Source: CAUZIZ01 sp965218775 (GTDB lineage Bacteria; Acidobacteriota; UBA6911; RPQK01; JAJDTT01). From it: a stretch of DNA of 64,000 bases. A model generated the notes under the pieces. It did not search any database. It was not told the DNA's origin and was given only the letters and a program-made list of their open reading frames with translations. Both the position numbers and the translations under genes were made by a program. This document shows, one piece after another, positions 25,705-33,844 of this stretch (within the stretch, counting starts at the first letter, position 1; each line of letters begins with the position of its first letter). The stretch is taken from assembly GCA_965218775.1 (NCBI GenBank), contig CBDCLS010000006.1, positions 3,097,846 to 3,161,845 on the forward strand, written 5' to 3'.

Positions 25705-27231
25705 CTACCTGAATCTCAGGGAATAGAGATCCGCGTCCTTCATCGCGAATCGCAGACGGACTGGCTTCCCCGAGAGGCGCCCCACACCCTGGTTGCCCTT
25801 CCACGTGACCAGACGCTCGATCTCGTCTCCTATGATCTCCCGGCACTCGGACAGGGAGAATCCGGGGAGGGGCTTGCCCTCCGCGTCCTGGACCTCCACT
25901 CGAAGACTTCCGGCGGCGCTGGTGGCGTAGTTGATCTCCAACTGGTTTCCCTCAAATCTCAAGGGCTTCGTGGCCAGCTGGCCTCCCGCGTAGGGGGCAT
26001 TCACCGACGCAAACCCGTCCAGGCGCAGGGTCATCCGCTGGATGTGCCAGGAAGGATCACCGTAGTGACGTCCCACGTAGATGGACATCTCAGAAGCTCC
26101 CGTGGGCACGACCCCTTGAAGCGGATAGTTGGTGCGGGAAACCCAGTTCAGGGGCCCCGGACCTGGCCGCACGAAGACACCCATGAAGGTCCGGTCATAG
26201 ACAATGCCCCCTCGGGAGGTCATGAAGGCGGCATCCGAACAATCTTGGCTCCGCCAATTCGGACCCCAGGGATTGGTGGAATCCGGCACTATGCCGGCTT
26301 TCCTGGCCACCTCCGGGTCCAGGACCCCTCGGCCCTTCATGAACCGTGGTGGGAAGGCCACATAGATGTGAGGGGCCCGAAAATAGGGCACCGTATGGTG
26401 CTCGTACAGATGCTCCGGAGGAACGATTCCTCCCGTGGTGTACTCCATGGGGACTGGGTCAGTCCAGGTCAGGAGATCCGTGGAAGTGCTTCGAGCCACT
26501 GAGCGCTTGCCGGTCCCGTCGTTTGCCGTCATATAACGAAAGTAGAGCAGGTAGCGCTCTTCGGTAGGCGACCAAAATATGGACTGGATGCCGTCGAAAC
26601 CGTTGGGCAGGGTGGTGATGAAGACCGGCTCCTCCTGCACCTTCCTGAAGTCGACGCCATCGGTGGAATCGAACAGATAGAGGTCCACGTACATCTTGCC
26701 GTCCAGGGGATGCTCGTTCTTCCAGTCGGTCCGCTCCCGGTACTGGGAACTGGTGGCCTTGATCCGCTGGCCCGCTGGGACTCCGGGGCGGTTATCCACG
26801 AAGGGCACCAGGCGACCCTCCATCACCACATTGTTCTCCCGGGTGCCTGCCGCCTCCACCAGTCCAAGAGCAGGCTTCTCCCAGCGGATCCCATCCTGGC
26901 TCCGAGCGTAACTGATATAGCGGTTGACCTTCTTGTCTCCTCGTAGAAGCTCTCTGGCCAGGTAGTAGAGATGGTATGTTCCCTCCTGCTTGAAGACCTT
27001 GTAGCCGAAGTTGAAGCGGCTTTCCCAAGGCCGGTCCACCTTGATGGCAACACCCGCGGGCCGAGGCTCATGCAGCTTCAGACTTACACCCTCCATGGAT
27101 TCGATCAGATACTCGTCCACGAACAGCTCCAAGCGTGAGCCGATGTCCAGGGCCTTTGTGGTCTCGGGTGGGTTCGCCAATGCAGCCGCCACGGAGAGCA
27201 GCAGACAGAAAATACGCAGTGCTGTGCCCAT
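25705..27231 (-). CDS. secreted glycosidase-like five-bladed propeller protein
   Basis: This is a 508-residue protein with a signal peptide (TALRIFCLLLSVAAALA). The mature part opens DIGSRLELFVDEYLIESMEG. It contains blade-like segments YHLYYLARELLRG, YISYARSQDGIRWEKP, QSIFWSPTEERYLLYFRYM and RSTSTDLLTWTDPVP, typical of the GH32/GH43-like glycosidase fold. A C-terminal beta-sandwich follows (EINYATSAAGSLRVEVQDAE). Polysaccharide processing is plausible, but catalytic acids cannot be assigned. ATG 27231 is chosen because AGGAGG lies 7 bases upstream; ATG 27234 is adjacent. It has a 5'-truncated paralogue at 28357-29727. Confidence 0.75.
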   Translation of the reverse strand: MGTALRIFCLLLSVAAALANPPETTKALDIGSRLELFVDEYLIESMEGVSLKLHEPRPAGVAIKVDRPWESRFNFGYKVFKQEGTYHLYYLARELLRGDKKVNRYISYARSQDGIRWEKPALGLVEAAGTRENNVVMEGRLVPFVDNRPGVPAGQRIKATSSQYRERTDWKNEHPLDGKMYVDLYLFDSTDGVDFRKVQEEPVFITTLPNGFDGIQSIFWSPTEERYLLYFRYMTANDGTGKRSVARSTSTDLLTWTDPVPMEYTTGGIVPPEHLYEHHTVPYFRAPHIYVAFPPRFMKGRGVLDPEVARKAGIVPDSTNPWGPNWRSQDCSDAAFMTSRGGIVYDRTFMGVFVRPGPGPLNWVSRTNYPLQGVVPTGASEMSIYVGRHYGDPSWHIQRMTLRLDGFASVNAPYAGGQLATKPLRFEGNQLEINYATSAAGSLRVEVQDAEGKPLPGFSLSECREIIGDEIERLVTWKGNQGVGRLSGKPVRLRFAMKDADLYSLRFR

Positions 27232-27304
27232 CATCCATCCTCCTTTTCGGGGCGTTTCCTTGGTTGGACTGAGCCCCAGCGCCATCATGCGACCTCTCCT
27301 CTTG

Positions 27305-27868
27305 CTAGTCTATACTCCGCCGGTCTAATTCCTGCTCCACGCTATCGGCACCTTCGTCACAGAGCCGATCGAACAGTTCGCAGAGCGTCTCGTTGTCCCT
27401 GTGCCAGGGGAACAGCACGTTCTTCGCCTGCACTGTCTCCTCGCGAACCTCCCAACCCAGCATTCCCAGAGCCTGAAAATCCTCGCGAAAAGCCGTTTCG
27501 AGTTCCCTGCGGAATTCAGGTCCGTCTGATACCTCGATGAACCGGGCCTCACCCTGGGAGGAAGCCAGTACCAGGCGCAGGAAGTCCAAGGGTGTGGCAG
27601 CCGCTGCGGATCTGACAATCTGAATCAGCTCCTCGAAGCCAGGCGGTAGGACCTCATCCTCTGGAAGGGTTGAATCAGCTTGAGTTGGATCCGTCTTGTA
27701 AGAGAGTTGCTCTGGGTATCCTAGCTCCTTCAGGCATCTAGAGATTTCCTTGTCGATCAGCACCCTATCAGGCCCGTCCAAAGCTGACTGGTCTAGCCAG
27801 GAAGAGAAGTTGCTGTGGTTAAGTGTGTCCTTGCAGGCCAAACGAAAGCTGGCTTTACCCCTGACCAT
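27305..27868 (-). CDS. uncharacterised protein (187 residues)
   Basis: This is a soluble, acidic protein. Segments include GPDRVLIDKEISRCLKELGY, PLDFLRLVLASSQGEARFIE and REDFQALGMLGWEVREETVQ. The part ARFIEVSDGPEFRRELETAF resembles the second half of the remnant at 15151-15447, so the two belong to one family present at least twice here. No signal peptide or catalytic motif is visible. It lies upstream of the glycosidase-like gene on the same strand with a 73-base gap. Function unknown. Confidence 0.55.
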   Translation of the reverse strand: MVRGKASFRLACKDTLNHSNFSSWLDQSALDGPDRVLIDKEISRCLKELGYPEQLSYKTDPTQADSTLPEDEVLPPGFEELIQIVRSAAAATPLDFLRLVLASSQGEARFIEVSDGPEFRRELETAFREDFQALGMLGWEVREETVQAKNVLFPWHRDNETLCELFDRLCDEGADSVEQELDRRSID

Positions 27869-27971
27869 GCATGATCATGGGAACCAAGGAGGGATGGCTC
27901 CTGGTGCGCTCCAGGATGTACTCCTCAAGCCGCTCTCTGAAGAGGCCGTATTCGCGGACCATGGGAACACC

Positions 27972-28151
27972 TCAGACGTCGGTCTTCTTCTTCTGAAGCG
28001 TTCCTCCAATTCCAGCACCCAAAGCCACTCCAATTGCGATGCCCGCACCTATGTTATCCATAGCTGCACCGATCGCGACGCCAAGGGCTATCCCCACTCC
28101 CATGCCAGTACCCATGCTTTTCGCCGCGCTGTCGTCTTTCTTTGTAGCCAT
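27972..28151 (-). CDS. glycine-zipper small membrane protein (59 residues)
   Basis: The frame encodes ATKKDDSAAKSMGTGMGVGI, then ALGVAIGAAMDNIGAGIAIG, then VALGAGIGGTLQKKKTDV. Short charged ends flank two Gly/Ala-rich helices with regular small-residue spacing (GxxxG-like zippers). This matches a widespread group of very small bacterial glycine-zipper membrane proteins of unknown function ('M...G.G..LG...G..MDN.G......LG...G'). Composition and ordered spacing make coincidence unlikely. The Shine-Dalgarno sequence is weak (GAGAGGG about 11 bases upstream). Confidence 0.65.
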   Translation of the reverse strand: MATKKDDSAAKSMGTGMGVGIALGVAIGAAMDNIGAGIAIGVALGAGIGGTLQKKKTDV

Positions 28152-28216
28152 CAGTTAGTTGCCCTCTCTCCGTGCGTGGCAAGCCCCTTCTTGAAGACCT
28201 TGGTGTGATCCTATAA

Positions 28217-28245
28217 TTGCCCTTCCAGATCCAAAGATCTAGTAT
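28217..28245 (+). promoter_or_regulatory. duplicate of the kinase promoter
   Basis: TTGCCC and TAGTAT with 17-base spacing repeat the promoter block seen at 20140-20168. It lies 35 bases upstream of a residual kinase start and now faces the truncated glycosidase-like gene at 28357. Confidence 0.55.
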
Positions 28246-28280
28246 TTGCTCAGCAGGTTCCCCCGTAGCCTGGAGGCTCT

Positions 28281-28330
28281 TTGCTAGGCCAAAGCATTAA
28301 TCATTACAAGATCACAGCGAAGCTGGGCCC
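28281..28330 (+). pseudogene. N-terminal remnant of a Ser/Thr kinase gene
   Basis: TTG followed by LGQSINHYKITAKLG matches the start of the kinases at 20206 and 22902 (IGQSISHYKITSKIG). Homology stops at about base 28330, where the sequence switches to the frame of the glycosidase-like gene. The kinase promoter and first 16 codons have thus been fused, out of frame, to a different gene. Confidence 0.7.
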
Positions 28331-28356
28331 TGAACTACCAGCGGGAGTCCCCGGAG

Positions 28357-29727
28357 ATGGTTCTGCGGGTCTTCCATCCCATGAAGAAGCACCCCGCCAA
28401 TCCCCTCATCGACATGGGCAGGGACGGTCCCAGCTGGCCCTCCGTCCTACGAGATCCTGAGACCGGTCTTTTCCGCCTGTGGTATCAGGCCAACGTCCTG
28501 GTGGACGACCCCAAGCCCGGCATCGGCGGCGTCTACCGGGTGGGAATCGCCTACGGTGAGTCGGATGACGGGATCCGCTGGCGTCTGCCCAACCTGGGAA
28601 TTCTGCACGGTCCCCACAAAGGCTCCATGAAGCGGGATGTCTGGAAGGGAAGCAAGAAGAACAACTTCGTCTGGAGGGGGGTCTCGATGCGAAGAGGGAC
28701 CGGGGCATACGTCCCCGACGAGACACAGATCCCCGTCGAGGCCCGTCGGGGCTACAAGTACGTGATGTTCAACCTGGACATCGACGGGGGGCACCTGGTG
28801 GGCTCCCACGACGGCATCCACTGGGATCCCGCCAGCGATGTGCGCCTGTTCACCATGCACAGCGACTTCCCCAACTTCGTCATCTACGACAAGGACCGGG
28901 AGGAGTACGTCCTCTACTGCCGCTCCAAGCACATCTACCGGGCCAGACAGAAAGGGGGCATCCTGAATACGGGGGCCTCCCGGCGTATCTCCCGAATGGC
29001 CAACAAGGAGCTCTGGACCGAGTGGAAGTCGGAGCCCCAAACCATCCTGATCCCGGACGAGTTGGACAACCGGGAAGGCTTCAACTTCTTCTACAACATG
29101 ACCGCCTACCGCCACGGGGGGATCTACTGGGCCTTCCTGGGCCCCTTCAAGTGGAACACCGACATCCGATGCGAGCTGGCCTTCAGCCGCGACAGCATCA
29201 ACTTCCAGCGCCTGCTCAGCCGTCCCCAGCTCCTTCCCCTGGGTCTGGAGGGCAGCTGGGACAGCGACATGATCTTCCCGGCCTACCAGTGGGTCGAGGT
29301 GGGAGATGAGTGGTGGATGTACTATTCGGGCTGGAACGGACCCCACGGGGTACGGGAGAACCTGGAGAGGGGCGCGTGGAGGACCGGAGGCCTCGGCCTG
29401 GCCACAATCCGCAAAGAGGGCTTCATCTCCATGAGGGGCCCCGAGGGCGGCGGAGTCATCGCCACCCGGAAGATCCTGTGGCCAGGTGGCAGGCTCGTGG
29501 TCAACGCAGATGCCCGGGGCGGAGAGATCAAGGTCCGGGTCAGCGACGCCTGGCGCAGGCCCGTTCCAGGTCTGGACTACCAGGACTGCCGTCCCTTCGC
29601 AGGCGATGCCGTCTCTCATGAAGTGACGTGGATGGAGACCCTAAGGAATCAGGTGATTCGACTGGAATTCCTCCTCACGAAAGCGGATCTCTACACGTTT
29701 CGCGCCACTGGCGAAAGGGAAGACTGA
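28357..29727 (+). CDS. glycosidase-like propeller protein, 5'-truncated paralogue
   Basis: This is a 456-residue protein related to the one at 25705. It shows FRLWYQANVLVDD, YGESDDGIRWRLPNLG, YKYVMFNLDIDGG, YVLYCRSKHIYRA and a C-terminal beta-sandwich (RLVVNADARGGEIKVRVSDA). The GH32/43-like propeller is largely complete. The signal peptide and first strand block present in the paralogue are absent. The frame is open upstream to the junction with kinase sequence at about 28330 (LNYQRESPE before the ATG), so the original start was lost by recombination. It may still be transcribed from the displaced kinase promoter, but the product would lack an export signal. Confidence 0.7.
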   Translation: MVLRVFHPMKKHPANPLIDMGRDGPSWPSVLRDPETGLFRLWYQANVLVDDPKPGIGGVYRVGIAYGESDDGIRWRLPNLGILHGPHKGSMKRDVWKGSKKNNFVWRGVSMRRGTGAYVPDETQIPVEARRGYKYVMFNLDIDGGHLVGSHDGIHWDPASDVRLFTMHSDFPNFVIYDKDREEYVLYCRSKHIYRARQKGGILNTGASRRISRMANKELWTEWKSEPQTILIPDELDNREGFNFFYNMTAYRHGGIYWAFLGPFKWNTDIRCELAFSRDSINFQRLLSRPQLLPLGLEGSWDSDMIFPAYQWVEVGDEWWMYYSGWNGPHGVRENLERGAWRTGGLGLATIRKEGFISMRGPEGGGVIATRKILWPGGRLVVNADARGGEIKVRVSDAWRRPVPGLDYQDCRPFAGDAVSHEVTWMETLRNQVIRLEFLLTKADLYTFRATGERED

Positions 29728-29818
29728 CAGCCATCGGATGTCTTGGGAAAGCCCCAGCATCGACTGGTGGTTCGTTTCAGAGGCCCCGCCTTCCGGCCCC
29801 CCGGAAGAGAGCTCGTGC

Positions 29819-30628
29819 CTACGTGGGATCCGGGAATTCGATTCGGACCGTGTCGAACATCAGCAGTCCCTGGGGGAGGTGGTCGGGATCGACGGGGTAG
29901 TCTACTCCGGCCCGCAGCTTGTGGGGATGCTCGACGTCTCCACAGAGCGGAACGATCTCGAGGGGAAACAGAACAAACATGATGTTGGCGTTGACGTCCG
30001 CCAGGACCTCGTCCACGTCGGCGCAGACGCGCGTGTCCAGCATGTCGTGACGCCCTCCCAGGCAGGTCCACTGGTCAGGCTCCGGAACAAGCGTGACGCT
30101 CTGCTCGCTCCACTCCCGCGTGATGCGAAAGGGCTGAGTGTGGAGGACCAGGTTGACGTTCCTTCCGCCGTTCTCCGAATGCACCAGCAGGAGCAACTGG
30201 GCGCCCTTGAGGTCCACCCTGCCGCGCAAGCGGACCGTCAGACGCGCATTGGTGAAATCGGTGGAATGTGCCTCCTCGACAAAGCGGTTGTCTGTGTAGG
30301 GGAGGGTGCGCCCGAGGCCGGGCGCGAGCCAGCGATGGTGAGTGTATAGCCACATGACCATGTGCAGGTAGCCGGCTCCGGGGGGAGCGTGGTTGGCATC
30401 TAGAAACCAGGGGCCGTGACAGTAGGCCACTCCGTCCCAGGTCGGCAGAGCGTAGCGGCGATCGGCGTACCAGCCACCCGGGCCATCGTCGAAAGTCTCC
30501 AGATAGGTCCGTTCTCGCGACCTCTCCATTCCTCCACCCCAGGGCTGATTCGGCAGTGGCGCACAACCCTCGCCCAGCGATGCCATCAGAAGCATCAGAA
30601 GCGAGACACGCCCTCTGGTGATGTCCAT
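29819..30628 (-). CDS. secreted protein with carbohydrate-binding/laminin-like fold, paralogue
   Basis: This is a 269-residue paralogue of the protein at 18963. Shared blocks in order are YLETFDDGPGGWYADRRYAL, WDGVAYCHGPWFLDANHAPP, DFTNARLTVRLRGRVDLKG, ITREWSEQSVTLVPEPD and QGLLMFDTVRIEFPD. The N-terminus (VSLLMLLMASLGEGC) is signal-like and could be a lipoprotein signal, although the lipobox is not canonical. Next to glycosidase-like proteins in both neighbourhoods, a role in binding a polysaccharide or surface glycan is plausible but unproven. Confidence 0.65.
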   Translation of the reverse strand: MDITRGRVSLLMLLMASLGEGCAPLPNQPWGGGMERSRERTYLETFDDGPGGWYADRRYALPTWDGVAYCHGPWFLDANHAPPGAGYLHMVMWLYTHHRWLAPGLGRTLPYTDNRFVEEAHSTDFTNARLTVRLRGRVDLKGAQLLLLVHSENGGRNVNLVLHTQPFRITREWSEQSVTLVPEPDQWTCLGGRHDMLDTRVCADVDEVLADVNANIMFVLFPLEIVPLCGDVEHPHKLRAGVDYPVDPDHLPQGLLMFDTVRIEFPDPT

Positions 30629-30809
30629 GGCACAAAACTCAGGGCTCGATCAGCTGGCCGACCAGGACCGCATTCCAAGCCCGACGCCATGATGCCACGG
30701 ATGATGTCGTCCTGCTCCAAAAAGAGGGGTCGTTTCCGTCTTGACGCCTCCACGCCGGCAGAATATCGTGAGGCCTCGGAGAACTGCTCGCCATCTTCCT
30801 AGGAGCGGA

Positions 30810-31073
30810 GTGTACCAGCCGACGTTTCCTTACAGCGGACGCGGGGTCCAGAACGAGAAGGAAGAGCTCATTGGCACGCAGGCGATCCAGCGGGTGGATG
30901 TCATCAAGAACAATCGGATCGTCTATTCTTCGACGCCGGGCAAGCGCAGGGTGAGGTTCCAGTACTCGGATAACGCTTCGGAGCCGGGGGAGAGCTACTA
31001 CTATCTACGGGTGATCCAGGAGGATGGCGAGATGGCCTGGGGGTCCCCGGCCTGGGTCACCTACCAGCCCTGA
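30810..31073 (+). pseudogene. C-terminal remnant of a DUF3604-type secreted protein
   Basis: The frame reads YQPTFPYSGRGVQNEKEELI, then AIQRVDVIKNNRIVYSSTPG and SYYYLRVIQEDGEMAWGSPA with a stop. The 'I.RVD.I.N...V' and 'YYY.RV.Q.DG.MAW.SP.W' signatures are those of the C-terminus of DUF3604 proteins. The upstream metal-binding domain is missing. The stretch 30629-30809 holds nothing else I can name. Confidence 0.6.
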
Positions 31074-31130
31074 GCAGCGCGGGGCCCCCGGACCCATCCA
31101 TCGGCCGAGTCGGGGAGGAACCCGATCAGC

Positions 31131-32765
31131 ATGAAGATCAGGAGCCGATTCATGCCAGGCATCGTGACATGCGTCCAACCCCGCGCCGCCGAAGAAGGGG
31201 CCCGGGTGCTGGAGGCGGGAGGCAATGCCTTCGATTCCGCCGTCACGACGGCCTTCGTGCAGATGATCGTGAGCCCCTTCAGCTGCGGTCTGGGTGGTAT
31301 GATCTCCGCCCACGTCTGGGCTCCCGTTAAGGGGGAGCATCGGGTCATCGACGGATGCGTTCGTGCGGGGTCACGGGTCCGGGAGGGCATGTGGGCCCAG
31401 GACTACCTGGGCGAAGCCGCCTTGAGCGGGAGCAGCCTGTTCCAGGACCACCGCAGCACCATGGGCTATACGTCCATCTGCACGCCCGCCACGGTAGCCG
31501 GGCTGGCCGAAGTCCACCGGCGCTATGGCACCCTGTCCTGGTCGGACCTCCTTCGCCCCGCTGTGGAAATCGCTTGTGAGGGCTTCGCGATCACACCCCA
31601 GTTGGCGAAGCAGTTCGAAAGCCGGGGCGAGCAGATCGAACCGGATCCTCTTGCCCGGATCCGAGCCACACCCGAGTGCAGCCGGCTCTATCTTCATCCC
31701 AACGGGTCTCCCTTCCGGGAAGGCGAGATCTTCCCCAATCCCGACTACGCCGCGACCCTGGAGCGGCTCGCGACCCACGGTCCCGGGGATTTCTATCGGG
31801 GCGAGCTAGGCCGGGAGATCTGGCGGGACCTTGAAGAAAACGGCGCCTTCGTGACGCGCCAGGATCTGGAGTCCTACCAGCCACGCTCCTATGCTCCCCG
31901 CTCCTCCCGATACCGCAGCTTTGAGGTCTTCTCCAACGATCCGCCGGGAGCAGGCTATCTGCTTCAAGAAGCGCTCAACGTGCTGGAGGGTCTGGACCTG
32001 TCCCGGCTCGAGCATGGCTGCCTCGAGTACCTGAGCTACCTGGCGTCGACGCTTCAACTGGTGGATCAGGATCGTCGGGATTTCCTGGGCGACCCAGAGG
32101 TGGTGGGGAAAGAACCCGGGCAAGTCCTGATCTCCCGGAAGAGAGCCGAGGAGCTGCGCAATGCCGTCCTGCAGGGCGTGGTCGGGGGAACGATTCCAGA
32201 TCATGAGCCGCCCGACACGACCCACCTGACGGTGGTGGATCAGGACGGCAATGTGGCCGCCATCACTCACAGCCTGGGAGGCTTCTCGGGAGTGATCACG
32301 CCCGGCCTGGGCTTCATCTACAATAACGCCATGAACCGCTTCGATCCACGGCCCGGCCGTGCCAGTTCCCTGGCCCCGGGGAAGGCTCGGATGCACCTGA
32401 TGATGCCAACCATCGCCTTCCAGGACCAAAGGGTGGCCATGGTCCTGGGAGCGCCGGGAGGTAATGCCATCCTGAGCGCGCTGGTTCAGGTCTTCACCAA
32501 CGTGGTGGAGTATGGGATGAATGCGGTGGAGGCGGTCTCGGCTCCTCGCATCCACGCCGAAGGCCGGACGATCTGGTGCGAGGCCAGGACCCGCACGGAC
32601 ACCTGCGAGGCACTCCGACGGCGGGGATTTACCGTCGTCCAGGACCCCGCTTCCCTGGCTCCCCGGCGGGGCCTGGCCCAGCTGGTCATCGTGGGGCCCG
32701 ATGGTCGTCTGGACGGAGGATCCGACCCGCGGGGGGAGAGCGGGGTGGGGTACGCTCGCGGTTGA
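31131..32765 (+). CDS. gamma-glutamyltransferase family protein
   Basis: This is a 544-residue Ntn-hydrolase precursor. N-terminal GIVTCVQPRAAEEGARVLEA, then FDSAVTTAFVQMIVSPFSCG and LGGM match the family. The autoprocessing/nucleophile site is PDTTHLTVVDQDGNVAA, with Thr363 as the expected nucleophile. The C-terminal LMMPTIAFQDQRVAMVLGAP GGN block is typical of the small subunit. It would hydrolyse or transfer gamma-glutamyl groups (glutathione or gamma-Glu peptides). Unlike periplasmic GGT it has no obvious signal peptide, suggesting a cytoplasmic family member. ATG 31131 has GGGAGGAA 10 bases upstream; an ATG at 31152 is an alternative. Confidence 0.88.
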   Translation: MKIRSRFMPGIVTCVQPRAAEEGARVLEAGGNAFDSAVTTAFVQMIVSPFSCGLGGMISAHVWAPVKGEHRVIDGCVRAGSRVREGMWAQDYLGEAALSGSSLFQDHRSTMGYTSICTPATVAGLAEVHRRYGTLSWSDLLRPAVEIACEGFAITPQLAKQFESRGEQIEPDPLARIRATPECSRLYLHPNGSPFREGEIFPNPDYAATLERLATHGPGDFYRGELGREIWRDLEENGAFVTRQDLESYQPRSYAPRSSRYRSFEVFSNDPPGAGYLLQEALNVLEGLDLSRLEHGCLEYLSYLASTLQLVDQDRRDFLGDPEVVGKEPGQVLISRKRAEELRNAVLQGVVGGTIPDHEPPDTTHLTVVDQDGNVAAITHSLGGFSGVITPGLGFIYNNAMNRFDPRPGRASSLAPGKARMHLMMPTIAFQDQRVAMVLGAPGGNAILSALVQVFTNVVEYGMNAVEAVSAPRIHAEGRTIWCEARTRTDTCEALRRRGFTVVQDPASLAPRRGLAQLVIVGPDGRLDGGSDPRGESGVGYARG

Positions 32766-32787
32766 CCTGACAACTCGCTTCTCGCTC

Positions 32788-33048
32788 GACGACGTCTTGA
32801 ACCACCTTGTCTGCTTCCCGGTGGCAGATGGATAACGCGAACTCGTCGCGGCCTCCCCCACTGGGATCGACACCGGCGCAATACGGGAGTCCTCTTCGAT
32901 AGGGAAGCTCGTAACGTCCTTGAATCACACAGGCCTCCACGGCCTCACGGCTGAAGGCATTGGTGATCGAATCGCTGAAGATGGCCGCGTATTCTCTTTC
33001 GAAGTATTCCGCATCGCGTGCGCGTTCGGCCTCCAAGAAGGATACATC
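32788..33048 (-). pseudogene. remnant of a phage terminase large subunit
   Basis: The minus-strand frame reads SFLEAERARDAEYFEREYAA, then IFSDSITNAFSREAVEACVI, RGLPYCAGVDPSGGGRDEFA and SICHREADKVVQDVV. This is the nuclease-domain half of a terminase large subunit: 'FLEAERA.D..YF.REY.A.F' followed by 'VDPSGG..D', whose Asp is the RNase H-like metal ligand. The ATPase half is absent and the frame decays after 'QDVV'. It is a prophage remnant. Confidence 0.7.
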
Positions 33049-33432
33049 GCAAGTCGGAGTGACAACTGCTACCTCAGCCAGATGGAAGCAGCCAATACCC
33101 TTAGCGGCAGTTGGTCTGTTGATGGTTCTGATAGGGGTACTCCTGGGCTTTCTCCTCTGGAATCCCGAGAAGGACAGCTCTTTCCAGTGGCACCACACCC
33201 CACCCGGCCCTCACTGACCGAGACGCCTGGAACCGTTGGGTGTCTGGCATCCAGCCGGAAGATGAGCAAAGAACTGTTGAGGGGCGGCCCCCGGACCACA
33301 TCAATCAACCGACAAAGGAGAAGGTAAAGGGGGCTTCTTTCCAGGGGGAGGATCACAGTGGGAAAAAATGGGGTGTCGCCATCACCCGAGGCGGGTACTT
33401 GCTGCAGACTTTTGGCGACCCCGATCGCCATG

Positions 33433-33828
33433 ATGCGCAGCAGGACCGGCTACCTTCACCAGAGCGAGTCCCCGGATGGGGGACTGACGTGGACACCGGT
33501 GCGCCGTACACCGATTAGGGAATCCCCGGGGCATCTACTGCTTCTGTCCGATGGCCGGTTACTGGTGACCTACGGGCACCGTGGAGCTCCCTGCGGCATC
33601 CGGGCCTGCCTGAGTCAGGACGGCGGGCGGACCTGGGACTACGAGAGCGAGCTGCTGATCCGGGACGATATGCCCAACAAAAACCTGGGTTACCCGGTAT
33701 CGATCGAATACGAGCCCGGGCGTCTGTTCATCACCATCTACTATGGGGAACAGGAAGGGGATGGTGCCAGAGCAGTAGCGGGCTACGGGGTCAGCAGTAT
33801 CCGGGGATCCTACTGGGAGCTGTCTTGA
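33433..33828 (+). pseudogene. C-terminal remnant of a sialidase/BNR-repeat protein
   Basis: Two Asp-box (BNR) motifs are visible, SPDGGLTWTPV and SQDGGRTWDYE. They are joined by LLLLSDGRLLVTYGHRG and followed by LGYPVSIEYEPGRLFITIYY. This is the end of a six-bladed exo-sialidase-like propeller. The first blades and signal peptide are missing. It joins the other carbohydrate-active remnants in 28-34 kb. Confidence 0.6.
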
Positions 33829-33844
33829 GTGGACGTCCAGATGC

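Noticed and set aside
28447..29619. 390-codon minus-strand frame opposite the glycosidase-like gene
   Set aside because: GC-rich antisense open frame; Val/Asp/Pro-rich product with no recognisable fold, whereas the + strand product aligns to a paralogue in the window.
31806..32873. 355-codon minus-strand frame opposite gamma-glutamyltransferase
   Set aside because: Antisense shadow; the + strand gene has complete family motifs including the processing site.
32960..33217. + strand frame with a hydrophobic segment (IPLAAVGLLMVLIGVLLGFL)
   Set aside because: It overlaps the terminase remnant on the opposite strand, and only a short hydrophobic piece looks protein-like; too little to call a gene.
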